Origin: an uncultured bacterium
Lineage (GTDB): Bacteria > Acidobacteriota > Thermoanaerobaculia > Multivoradales > J023
DNA: 44,022 nt
NCBI GenBank assembly: GCA_937948815.1
Contig: CALFAM010000057.1
Location: forward strand, 1 to 44,022
Reading direction: 5' to 3'
Shown: in pieces, positions 1 through 8,048 of the stretch
Numbering within the stretch: the first letter of the stretch is position 1
How the letters are laid out: every line of letters starts with the position of its first letter
Translations under genes and position numbers: made by a program
The notes under the pieces: model-generated
Told to the model about the DNA's origin: nothing
What the model saw: the letters and a program-made list of their open reading frames with translations, nothing else
Database searches by the model: none

Positions 1-2021
1 CCGCGAACGGTCAGCGGCTGGTCGCCACGACGCTCGACCCGACCCAGGCCGAGGAGCTGGTCGCGCGCATGGCGGAAAGTGATTGGGCGGTCGCGCAGCC
101 CAAGCGGCGCACCGAGCCAATGACGGTCGAGTTTCAGGATCAGTCGTGGCTGGTGCAGACTCGCACGCTCTGGGACGTCGCCAACAAGCCGGTGGGCGCT
201 GTCGTCACGTCGACATCGCTCGCCGCCCAGCGTGAGCCGTTCGATCGGCTCAACATGCACCTGCTGTGGATCGGCCTGGGCGCCATCCTGCTGTCGCTAC
301 CGCTCTCCTTCCTGATCGCCCGGCGCATTCTCGATCCCGTGTCGAAACTCGCTGCGGCGGCGCGTACGGCAGCCGAAGGAGACTACGACCAAGTCGTGGC
401 AACTTCGCGACGTGATGAGCTAGGCACCCTTTCCCGCTCCTTTGATGTCTTGCTCTCCGATTTGCGCGAGCGTCGAGACATGGAACGCTACGTCACCGAG
501 CTCGGCCGCAGCTTGCCCAGTGCGCCTGCCGCCTCGGCCAGCTCGCCCGCACCGACCTTGCCGACGCCCAACGCGCGCGTCGCGACGGTGATGACGGTCA
601 ACTTGCCCCGGACCCGCCGGACGAGTGAAATCGAGCAGGCGACCGAGAACCCGGCGCTGGTACTGGACGCCGAAAGCCAAGATCTTCGCCGCATTGCCGG
701 CGCCATCGCCACTCACCGCGGCACGGTCGAGGCCGCGCTCGGCCGCCGTCTGGTCGCAAGCTTCCACGGCGAAGAGCGGGCCGCGCGCGCCATGGCGGCG
801 GCCGCAGCCTTGCACGCCGCCGAAGCCGAGCACGGGAACAAGCCTCCCGCGATCGCCCTGACCAACGGCCTGATGGTCAACGGCTCTGTTTCTTGGGACG
901 GTCGCAGCCGACCGCAGGCGACGGTCGCAGGCCCGGCCGCGGACGAATCAGACCGACTCCTGTCCATCGCCAAGAGCGGCGAAGTCGTCGTCGCCCGCAG
1001 CCTCTTCGGCGAGCTCGACGCATTGGTCCGTCGCCAGGGCCTGACGCTCGAGGAACAGACCGAGTTTTCTTCCGCGTTGCCGCTCTACATGGTGCCGTCG
1101 GGCCTGCTTGCCCGGCTCAGCGGCCCGGCAGCCGACGTCACCTGGGTCAATTCCAGCACCTCTCCGACCGCGAGCATCACCGCGACCCTCGGCGATATCG
1201 GCGCCGGGCAGATGATCAGTGGACGCTACGAGATCGTCTCTACGCTCGGCTCGGGCGGTATGGGAGTCGTCTACCAGGTCCGCGACCACGAGCTCGACGA
1301 GCTGGTGGCCCTCAAAATGCTGAAACCCGGTGCCACGCTCGATCAGGAACAGCTCGAGCGGATGAAGCTCGAGATCAAGCTGGCCCGCAAGATCACGCAT
1401 CCGAACGTGCTCCGCACCTTCGACTTCGGCGATTTCCGGGGCGCCCCCTTCATCACCATGGAGTACGTCCCGGGCATCACGTTGCGTCACCTGCTCGACC
1501 GCTCGGACCGCCTGCCCTTGTCGGCAGGCTTGCGCCTGGCCCGCCAGCTCTGCCGCGGCCTCGAAGCAGCCCATGGCGTGGGCATCCTGCATCGGGACAT
1601 CAAGCCCGAGAACCTGATCGTCGAGCCGAGCGGCAACGCCAAACTGATGGACTTCGGCATTGCTCGCCAAGTCACCGGTGGTGGCAGCACCACCGAGAAG
1701 GGTGTCCTGGTGGGTACCCCGTTCTACATTGCCCCCGAACAAGTCGGCGGCGAAGAGCCGGACGAACGCGCCGATCTCTACGCCTGCGGCGCGATCTTCT
1801 ACGAGCTCTTCACCGGTCGTCTTCCTTTCGAGGCTGGCGCCAATGTGATGTCGATCCTTCAGGCCAAGCTGGAGCGCGACCCACCGCCGCCGACCACGCA
1901 TTGGCCCGAGATGCCACCCGAGCTCGACGCCATCATTCGGCGCTGCATGGCCCGCGATCGCGACGATCGCTATGCCCACACCGGCGAGGTGCTCGCCGCC
2001 CTCGCGCCCCTGCGCGCCTGA
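1..2021 (+). CDS. Receptor Ser/Thr protein kinase with HAMP and pseudo-cyclase domains (5' truncated)
   Basis: The reading frame is open from base 3, before the first ATG at 69, so the gene begins outside the window. From that ATG (residue 1) the order is: the end of an extracytoplasmic sensor domain (Cache-like, inferred); a membrane segment near residues 64-84; a HAMP domain (RRILDPVSKL...RRDELGTLSRSF); a region near 170-345 shaped like a class III nucleotidyl cyclase; and a Hanks-type kinase from about residue 380. The kinase looks active: glycine loop GSGGMGVVY, VALKML lysine, HRDIKPEN, DFG and an APEQ motif. The cyclase-like region reads VTVMTVNL and AALGRRLVASF where active cyclases carry metal-binding Asp residues, so it is probably non-catalytic. 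The role is probably transmembrane signalling to Ser/Thr phosphorylation; the ligand is unknown. The kinase and HAMP calls are sure, the cyclase-like call moderate. Confidence 0.9.
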   Translation, partial: ANGQRLVATTLDPTQAEELVARMAESDWAVAQPKRRTEPMTVEFQDQSWLVQTRTLWDVANKPVGAVVTSTSLAAQREPFDRLNMHLLWIGLGAILLSLPLSFLIARRILDPVSKLAAAARTAAEGDYDQVVATSRRDELGTLSRSFDVLLSDLRERRDMERYVTELGRSLPSAPAASASSPAPTLPTPNARVATVMTVNLPRTRRTSEIEQATENPALVLDAESQDLRRIAGAIATHRGTVEAALGRRLVASFHGEERAARAMAAAAALHAAEAEHGNKPPAIALTNGLMVNGSVSWDGRSRPQATVAGPAADESDRLLSIAKSGEVVVARSLFGELDALVRRQGLTLEEQTEFSSALPLYMVPSGLLARLSGPAADVTWVNSSTSPTASITATLGDIGAGQMISGRYEIVSTLGSGGMGVVYQVRDHELDELVALKMLKPGATLDQEQLERMKLEIKLARKITHPNVLRTFDFGDFRGAPFITMEYVPGITLRHLLDRSDRLPLSAGLRLARQLCRGLEAAHGVGILHRDIKPENLIVEPSGNAKLMDFGIARQVTGGGSTTEKGVLVGTPFYIAPEQVGGEEPDERADLYACGAIFYELFTGRLPFEAGANVMSILQAKLERDPPPPTTHWPEMPPELDAIIRRCMARDRDDRYAHTGEVLAALAPLRA

Positions 2022-2260
2022 GGGACACCGCGCGCTTGAGCAACAGCGCGCACCGAAGAAAAGCGGGCTGCCCGGTAGCCGAGCGCCCGCAGATTCATTG
2101 CCCAGCGGTTCCTGGGCGCCGCCCTGCGCGGCGTCGGATCATTCGTGGGCCCGCACGAGCACCCCGTGGCCGTCCACCCCCTACCCTACCGACGCGTCGG
2201 TAGCGGATCGCCGCCCCGGCCGACAGGTTTCTCGATGGTCATCGAACCAAGGAAGAAACC
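2022..2260. other. Intergenic region between kinase and FG-GAP gene
   Basis: No credible gene is visible. A weak hairpin (GCGGGC at 2063-2068 with GCCCGC at 2085-2090, no T-run) might help end the kinase transcript. The notable element is the palindrome at 2186-2203, described separately. The ribosome binding site of the next gene (AAGGAAG) lies at the right end. Confidence 0.5.
2186..2203. promoter_or_regulatory. 18-bp perfect palindrome, operator candidate
   Basis: CTACCGACGCGTCGGTAG is exactly its own reverse complement over 18 bp and ends 57 bp before the ATG of the FG-GAP gene. Palindromes with ACCGAC/GTCGGT arms are typical of TetR/AcrR-family operators. No TetR gene lies in the window, so the cognate regulator is unknown. 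It may control the secreted FG-GAP protein. Confidence 0.5.
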
Positions 2261-3013
2261 ATGCTCGCGATTCGCTACGGGATGATCTGTGCGACGCTCG
2301 CCGTCACCGCTCCCGGATGGGCTCAGCGCGATCCAGAGACGCAGAGCTCGCTCTCGACTACTGGAGCTGGGCGCCGGCTCGGCTCCGTATTCGCCAGCGG
2401 CGACTTCAACGGGGACGGGCTGGATGACCTGGCCGTGGGCAGCCGAGGTGCCCCTGTCGAGGGCATCGCCGAAGCGGGTGCCGTGAACGTCTTCCTGAAC
2501 GAGCCCGGGCTGCTCGACCGGATCGAAGCGAATGACAACTTCGGTGCCGCCCTCGCGGGCGGTGACTTCGATGGCGACGGCTCAGACGACCTGGCCGTCG
2601 GCGTGCCGGGTGAGTCGGTCTCCAGCATGGGATTCGCCGGCACGGTCAACGTTCTCTTCAAGTCGGCCGGAGCCGGGCTCACCAGCAACGGCGACCAGTT
2701 CGTCGACCAGGGATTCGTCGGAGGTCCGCCGATCGCTTCCGGCAATGCCTTTGGCCTGACGCTGGCGTCGGGCGACTTTGATGGTAGCGGCACGGACGAT
2801 CTGGCGATCGCCGCCCCAGACGCTGATGACGGGCCGATTCAGAATGCCGGCGCCATCGAGGTCGCCTACAGCGTTCGCGGTTTGGGCCTGGTCGGTTTCA
2901 CGGGTCAATCGTTCGTACAGGGCGATGCGTTGGGCGGTACAGCGGAGCCAGACGATCGGGCCGGCACAGCCTCGCAGCAGCGAGATTGGGTGACGGTGGC
3001 ATGGACCTGGTGA
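2261..3013 (+). CDS. Secreted FG-GAP (integrin alpha-like) repeat protein, frameshifted near its 3' end
   Basis: The start ATG follows AAGGAAGAAACC. Residues 1-21 form a signal peptide ending near APGWAQ. At least three FG-GAP repeats follow, each with a calcium-loop motif (DFNGDGLDDLAVG, DFDGDGSDDLAVG, DFDGSGTDDLAIA). Such repeats build an extracellular beta-propeller. Near 2965 the repeat pattern stops and the frame runs into an unrelated tail (QQRDWVTVAWTW). The natural continuation, with SLAAARLGDGGMDLVIGVP, lies in another frame. A single lost base (GGCCAC read as GGCAC at about 2963-2967) explains this. The gene is therefore recently broken or carries a sequencing error; the intact protein would have about 296 residues. 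Its substrate or partner is unknown. Confidence 0.8.
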   Translation: MLAIRYGMICATLAVTAPGWAQRDPETQSSLSTTGAGRRLGSVFASGDFNGDGLDDLAVGSRGAPVEGIAEAGAVNVFLNEPGLLDRIEANDNFGAALAGGDFDGDGSDDLAVGVPGESVSSMGFAGTVNVLFKSAGAGLTSNGDQFVDQGFVGGPPIASGNAFGLTLASGDFDGSGTDDLAIAAPDADDGPIQNAGAIEVAYSVRGLGLVGFTGQSFVQGDALGGTAEPDDRAGTASQQRDWVTVAWTW

Positions 3014-3150
3014 TCGGCGTGCCGGAGGAAGACTTCGAGCCGAATGCGGAAAGCGACGCCGGCATGTTTCATGCGATTGCCAGCAGGGTCGCTTTCGCCG
3101 AAAGCTTCGAGTCAATCGATACCAGTGCCTGGAGCGCTGTCGTCCCATAG
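2965..3150 (+). pseudogene. Out-of-frame 3' part of the FG-GAP gene with C-terminal FES-DTSAW tail
   Basis: Translated in the frame of base 3001, this stretch gives the rest of the last FG-GAP repeat (DGGMDLVIGVPEED, then DAGMFHAIA) and ends in FAESFESIDTSAWSAVVP before TAG at 3148-3150. The tail resembles an FESGDTSAWS-type ending that I recall on many secreted proteins of Acidobacteriota-like bacteria; that recollection is not checked. Nothing here suggests a separate gene: there is no ribosome binding site ahead of the ATG at 3001. Confidence 0.7.
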
Positions 3151-3168
3151 CCCTTCCTCGATGCCGGT

Positions 3169-6100
3169 ATGCTTGCGTCCATGTTCGGTTTTGGCGCAGG
3201 TCTTCGAGCGCCGGCGCGCGCACAATGGTGGCCCGCGGCGGCCGGGCTGCTCGCGCTGCTGGCGATGCCTCCGGACCGGCTGGGGGCCTCTGCCAGCACA
3301 TCGGATGGATTGGGGGTCGTCGTCCTCGAGGTGGTCGATGGCGGTCCGGCCGCAGCAGCCGGCATTCGCCCTGGCGATCGCCTGCGCGGCTGGCGACGTC
3401 CGGTGGCAGATTCCTCCGACGGGGATTCCCCCGGGGTGGGCGCCGCGCCGGCGTCCGGATCCTTCGTCGACCCGCTCCACCTCGAACTGATCCTCCAGGC
3501 ACAACGCGCACGCGGACGCGTCGTGCTCATCGGGCAGCGACACGGGGAGCCTTTCGAAGCCGAGCTGCTGCCGGGCACCCTGGTCATGACGGTCCGTCCA
3601 GTGCTTCCAGCCGATCTGCTCGCACACGTCGAACGGGCACACGCGGCTGCGGAGCGCAGCGACTTCGCAGCAGCAGCAGCGGCCTGGGACCGTTTCGCCG
3701 CGCAGACGAGCGCCTCCGGCAACCACCGTGTCGTGGCCTGGATGCGCCTGGTACAGGCCCGCGCCTTGCGAACCGCCCGGCGCTGGACGGATGCGGCCGA
3801 AGGCTACGAGCAAGCCGTCGATGCAGCCCTGCAGACGGGCGACGCGGGGTTGATCGCGCACATCGAAACCGAGCAGGCGGACTTCTTGCTCTGGCACCTG
3901 CGTCAACCGGCCGAGGCGAAGGAGATCCTCGGGCGCGCGCAGAGCCGCCTGCACGCGGCCCCCCAGACTCCCGACCCGGCCACACAGGCCCACCTGCTCC
4001 TCGGCGAGGCGCAGGTTCACCGCTACGGCCAGGACTTCTCCACCGCCCGCGGCGTCGCAGCCCGCGCCCTCGACATCATCGAGAGCATTGCCGACGACTC
4101 CTTCCTGGCGGCACGGGCCCACGACATTCTGGGCTATCTCGACTGGCGCCTCGGCGACCTTGCGGCAGCCGAGGCAAACTTGTCGCGCGCCAACCGCCTG
4201 GCACAACAGGCAGCGCCGCGCGAGCGAGGTCTCCTGGGCTCGGCCATGCTCAGCTTCCTCGCCCGCGAGCGCGGTGACCTCGAAACCGCGATCAGCCATC
4301 TGCGCCACGACATCCACGTCCTCGAACGGTATTGGCCCCCAGTTGAGGTCGCCGGCCTTCAGAGCCTGCTGGCAAGCGTGCTTCGGACGCGCGGAGAGCT
4401 CGACGAAGCGCGCCTGCTCGGCGAACGTGTGCTGGCCGTTCGCCGCGAGACCATGCCGGGCGGGCAAGCCGTCGCGGCCAGCCTCGGCTTCCTCGGCGCA
4501 CTTGCCCTCGACCAGGGCGAGCTCGTCGACGCCGAATTGTTCTTGAACGAAGCAATCGGCATGTTCGAGAGCCTGACTCCCGAGGGAGCGTCCGTTGCCG
4601 ACCTTCGGCACGTGCTCGCCCGCCTCGCTCGCCTCCGCGACCAGACCGCTGAAGCCGAGACCCTGCTGCGATCCGCCATCGCGCTGCGCAGCCTCAAGAC
4701 GCCCGCCGCGATGCCGGTCGCCGCCATGCACCACGACCTGGCCACCCTGTTGCGCGATCAAGGGCGTACCGTCGAGGCGATCGAGGCCTACCGCGCCGCG
4801 ATCGAGCTGCTCGAGCTTCAGCGCGGCAAGCTGGCGGGAGCCGACGAGGCCAAAGTCGGATTCGTCGCGCAGTGGGGGCACCTCTACCGCGACCTCATGG
4901 ATCTCTTGATCCGCAGAGGGGACGGGGCCGGCGCGTTCGCGCTCCTCGAGCAGTCGCGTGCCCGTCAGCTTCTGGAGCTGCTGCGCCGGGACTCGAAGAC
5001 GACCATCGAGGAGGCGCTGCCGCAGGAGCTGCGGGCCGAGCAGGCAGCGCTCGAGAGCGCGCACGACGACGTGCTCCGATCGGTCGCTCGGCTCGCCCTC
5101 GACAGCGGGCCGGGTAACCGCGGAGCCCTGGAGGACGGGACGACAGCGCCCAGCGGCACATCGATCGCAGCGCAGCGCGAGATTCTCGAAGTTCGTCTCG
5201 CCGACATCGCACGCCAGCGGCAGCACTTGCGCAATCGCATCCACGCGGCCGCGCCGCACGTAGCAGCCGTCGCGGCGCCGAACACCCTGGACGTGGATGG
5301 AGCACGGGCTGCCCTCGAACCCGGAACCCTGCTGCTCGCCTACGTAGTCGGCGCGCCATCATCGTGGCTCTTCGCCATCGGCCCGGGCCCAGATGACTTC
5401 AGAACCATCCCGCTTGGCGACGCGACGGACGACCTCGAACGCGATGTTGCAACGTTGCGCGCGGCATGGGCCCGACAAGCGCCGATTCGGCGAAGCGTAC
5501 GCGCGCGCCTGGTCGAGGACCTCTCCAACCGTCTCCTCGCACCGGTGGCGCAGGAAATCGAATCAGCCGATCGGCTGGTGATCATCCCCGACGGCGTGCT
5601 CCACTTCTTGCCCTTTGCAGCGCTCCTCGACCCAGGCTTTGTGGCCTCCCGAGGCGCAAGAAAGGCACGAGACACCGACACACCCAGGCGGTTGGTCGAG
5701 CGTCTCCCCATCTCGTATGCGGCATCGGCGACGGTGCTCGCAATGCTCGGACGCAGACTGGAACGCGGTCGAGGCCACGCACCAAAGCGTTCAGTCGTGG
5801 CGTTTGCCGACCCCGAGTACGCGCCTCGGGACTCATTCGCGCCTTCCGGGCGCGCCCCGATGGGCTCGGCGGTCGCACTTCCGGGCGGCGCGGGGCGATT
5901 CCAGGGTCTACGGCGGGGGTTCACGCCGACACCCTTGCCTGCCAGCCGCTACGAAGCCGAGAGCCTGCGCAGCCTGTTTGGTGACCGCGCCACCATCTGG
6001 CTCGGGCGCGATGCCACCGAGACGCGGGCCAAGGCGATCGGGCCGGACGCCGCCATTGTCCACTTTGCCTGCCATGCCGTCGTCGATGACTCCTTTCCAC

Positions 6101-6543
6101 TCGAGTCGGGGCTGGTTCTCTCGCTCGCCGATCCGGGCGTGACGAACGAGCCCGCTGACAACGGATTGCTCCAGGCATGGGAGATCTTCGACCAGGTGCG
6201 CCTCGATGCCGACCTGGTCACGCTGTCCGCCTGCGAGACCAGCCTTGGCCGATTCATGACTGGCGAAGGCATACTCGGCCTGACCCGCGCCTTTCACTTC
6301 GCCGGTGCCCGCAGCGTGCTGGCCACCCAGTGGCGTATCGACGATCGCTCGACCGTCGGCTTGATGGGAGCGTTCTACGCATCCCTTCGACGGGGCGCGA
6401 GCCGTACCGAAGCCCTACGTCAGGCGCAAATCCGGCTGCTCCGCGGTGGGCCGATCACGATCGGTCCCGAAGATGAGGAGATCGTCGACGCTTCGGACCC
6501 CTTCCACTGGGCCGCCTTCGGCCTATTTGGGGACCCAGGCTAG
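3169..6543 (+). CDS. PDZ-TPR-CHAT caspase-like protein
   Basis: The 1124-residue protein begins with a hydrophobic signal or anchor segment (about residues 18-33, WWPAAAGLLALLAM). A PDZ-like domain follows at about 45-135 (VVLEVVDGGPAAAAGIRPGDRL), then a long TPR array to about residue 560, a helical linker, and a C-terminal CHAT domain (about 700-1120). The predicted catalytic dyad of this caspase/separase-related fold is visible: His969 in HFACHA and Cys1022 in LSACETS, with the family motif GEGILGLTRAFHFAGA after it. CHAT proteins are putative or proven cysteine proteases; the substrate here is unknown. An anti-sigma/ECF sigma pair lies convergently just downstream, which suggests a linked signalling module. 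An alternative start is the ATG at 3181. The domain calls are strong; an exported location is inferred. Confidence 0.9.
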   Translation: MLASMFGFGAGLRAPARAQWWPAAAGLLALLAMPPDRLGASASTSDGLGVVVLEVVDGGPAAAAGIRPGDRLRGWRRPVADSSDGDSPGVGAAPASGSFVDPLHLELILQAQRARGRVVLIGQRHGEPFEAELLPGTLVMTVRPVLPADLLAHVERAHAAAERSDFAAAAAAWDRFAAQTSASGNHRVVAWMRLVQARALRTARRWTDAAEGYEQAVDAALQTGDAGLIAHIETEQADFLLWHLRQPAEAKEILGRAQSRLHAAPQTPDPATQAHLLLGEAQVHRYGQDFSTARGVAARALDIIESIADDSFLAARAHDILGYLDWRLGDLAAAEANLSRANRLAQQAAPRERGLLGSAMLSFLARERGDLETAISHLRHDIHVLERYWPPVEVAGLQSLLASVLRTRGELDEARLLGERVLAVRRETMPGGQAVAASLGFLGALALDQGELVDAELFLNEAIGMFESLTPEGASVADLRHVLARLARLRDQTAEAETLLRSAIALRSLKTPAAMPVAAMHHDLATLLRDQGRTVEAIEAYRAAIELLELQRGKLAGADEAKVGFVAQWGHLYRDLMDLLIRRGDGAGAFALLEQSRARQLLELLRRDSKTTIEEALPQELRAEQAALESAHDDVLRSVARLALDSGPGNRGALEDGTTAPSGTSIAAQREILEVRLADIARQRQHLRNRIHAAAPHVAAVAAPNTLDVDGARAALEPGTLLLAYVVGAPSSWLFAIGPGPDDFRTIPLGDATDDLERDVATLRAAWARQAPIRRSVRARLVEDLSNRLLAPVAQEIESADRLVIIPDGVLHFLPFAALLDPGFVASRGARKARDTDTPRRLVERLPISYAASATVLAMLGRRLERGRGHAPKRSVVAFADPEYAPRDSFAPSGRAPMGSAVALPGGAGRFQGLRRGFTPTPLPASRYEAESLRSLFGDRATIWLGRDATETRAKAIGPDAAIVHFACHAVVDDSFPLESGLVLSLADPGVTNEPADNGLLQAWEIFDQVRLDADLVTLSACETSLGRFMTGEGILGLTRAFHFAGARSVLATQWRIDDRSTVGLMGAFYASLRRGASRTEALRQAQIRLLRGGPITIGPEDEEIVDASDPFHWAAFGLFGDPG

Positions 6544-6580
6544 CCCAGGCATCGGAGCAGCTTCCGCGAGGCGCCTCTCC

Positions 6581-7402
6581 CTACGCCTCGATCCGCAACA
6601 CAAAGACTTCGACCCGTTCGGCCCCCGATTCGTCGGCCGAACGGAGCCGCAGACGATGGTCGCCAGTCTGCAGAGACGCTGAGGGCAGTAGCAGGCTCAC
6701 GGCGCCGTCCGACGCCGGTTCGAGGCCATCGACCTGCCAGATCAAGCGGCCGTCCGGTCCCACAACATCGAGCACGCGCGGTCCTGAAACCACGAGCTCG
6801 GGAAGCAGCGTCACCGACAGTACGGGCACACTCGGATCCAGGCTGAGGCGGGCGACAGCGATCTCCGCCCCGCGCGATGGCGCCGTCGGTCGCAGCTCGA
6901 CAGCTGCGACGTTGGCAATCGGCCGGCCCGCGGAAAATACATCATCGCGCCGGGCGCTCGACGCCTGCCACCATCCCAGGCCGAAGAGCACCGCGGCCAG
7001 CGCTGCAGCCAGCGCCAACGACCGCCACAGCGCGGCCGGACCTGACTCGGGCCGCTGGACCACGCGTGGCAAGACGAATCCGGCCGAAAGGGCGCGCAAC
7101 TCTTCGGCGCACTGATCACAGGCATCAAGATGGGCAGCGGCCAGGCGCTGATCGTCCGAGCCAAGCGTCAGCCCATCCGCCAGGTCGAGCAGGGTGTCGA
7201 TCGGCAAGTGGGTATCGGCCGCCATACCCGTTTCGTGGCTGGCCGACAGAGCCCCTCGGCAGGAAGAGCAGTTCCGCACATGTTGCAGCATGTCGGCACG
7301 CTCTTCGGGATCCAGTGTTCCATTGAGCAGCCAGGGCAGACGCTCCTCGACGACTGCGCAGCGCTGCCCCTGCTCGAGACCGTTGTTCCGCTCATCATTC
7401 AT
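6581..7402 (-). CDS. Anti-sigma factor with two zinc-finger motifs and one membrane segment
   Basis: 273 residues. The N-terminal cytoplasmic part holds two HxxxCxxC motifs typical of zinc-binding anti-sigma domains: HVRNCSSC near residue 40 and HLDACDQC near residue 90. A single transmembrane helix follows (about 125-147, LALAAALAAVLFGLGWW), then a beta-rich domain likely outside the membrane (VLSVTLLPELVVSG...). It lies 41 bp downstream of the ECF sigma gene on the same strand, so the two are almost certainly cotranscribed and this protein should hold the sigma factor at the membrane. Two finger motifs in one protein suggest a duplicated domain. The stop lies 37 bp from the stop of the convergent CHAT gene. 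Confidence 0.85.
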   Translation of the reverse strand: MNDERNNGLEQGQRCAVVEERLPWLLNGTLDPEERADMLQHVRNCSSCRGALSASHETGMAADTHLPIDTLLDLADGLTLGSDDQRLAAAHLDACDQCAEELRALSAGFVLPRVVQRPESGPAALWRSLALAAALAAVLFGLGWWQASSARRDDVFSAGRPIANVAAVELRPTAPSRGAEIAVARLSLDPSVPVLSVTLLPELVVSGPRVLDVVGPDGRLIWQVDGLEPASDGAVSLLLPSASLQTGDHRLRLRSADESGAERVEVFVLRIEA

Positions 7403-7443
7403 AGCGTTCTCATCGTGAGACTGTCGGAGTCTGTTGGCAAGCG

Positions 7444-7992
7444 CTACACCTCTTCTCGGTCGCGATGCGCCTGTGCACGCTTCCGGCAGCGCAGTACACG
7501 GACCCGCAAGGCGCCTTCCGATACGCCGAGCTTCTCACTCATCTGTCGATAACTCGCGCCGCGGACGAGCATCCGCCAGAGTCGCTGACACTCTTCGGGC
7601 ATGGCACGAAACAGGCTCAGCAGCCCGCGGACCCGATCTCGTTGCTCGACCTGCTGAGACGGCAGCGGGTCGCTGGCGGGCAGTCCGAGCTCGTCTAGCT
7701 CGACCCAATGCCGTACACGACGTTTGCGCCAACGATCAATGGCGTGGAACCGGGCAAGGCGGCTCACGTAGGCAGCCAAGACCCCATCACCTCGGTATCG
7801 GCGCTCACGGAGGGCGATCGTGACCTCGAGGAGAATCTCCTGAACGATGTCGTCGAGATCAGCCGCAAAGGCGGTTCGAAAACCGCCGAGACTGGCCCGT
7901 ACCACGCGCTCGATCGCGGCAACCGCCTGCGGATTGCCGTCGAGATAGGCCTGGGCGAGCTCCCGGTCGCTGCGCCACGTCGTCGAGCCCAT
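7444..7992 (-). CDS. ECF-family RNA polymerase sigma factor
   Basis: 182 residues, the usual ECF length. Region 2 is visible (ADLDDIVQEILLEVTIAL, then YVSRLARFHAIDRWRKRR). Region 4 is the helix-turn-helix (YRQMSEKLGVSEGALRVRV). The protein directs RNA polymerase to promoters released when the downstream anti-sigma factor is inactivated. The target promoters are not evident. Such factors often transcribe their own gene, and the CHAT gene on the opposite strand is a plausible second target. The ATG at 7990-7992 is preceded by GGGGGC, a weak ribosome binding site. Confidence 0.9.
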   Translation of the reverse strand: MGSTTWRSDRELAQAYLDGNPQAVAAIERVVRASLGGFRTAFAADLDDIVQEILLEVTIALRERRYRGDGVLAAYVSRLARFHAIDRWRKRRVRHWVELDELGLPASDPLPSQQVEQRDRVRGLLSLFRAMPEECQRLWRMLVRGASYRQMSEKLGVSEGALRVRVLRCRKRAQAHRDREEV

Positions 7993-8048
7993 GCCCCCAT
8001 CCTACCGCTCGGCAGCGACAAGTCCGCCCGGGAGGCCGCGGCCCGCCG

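Noticed and set aside
3112..5259. Open minus-strand frame of 715 codons under the CHAT gene
   Set aside because: Antisense to strong TPR coding sequence; no family motifs; long antisense frames are expected at this GC content.
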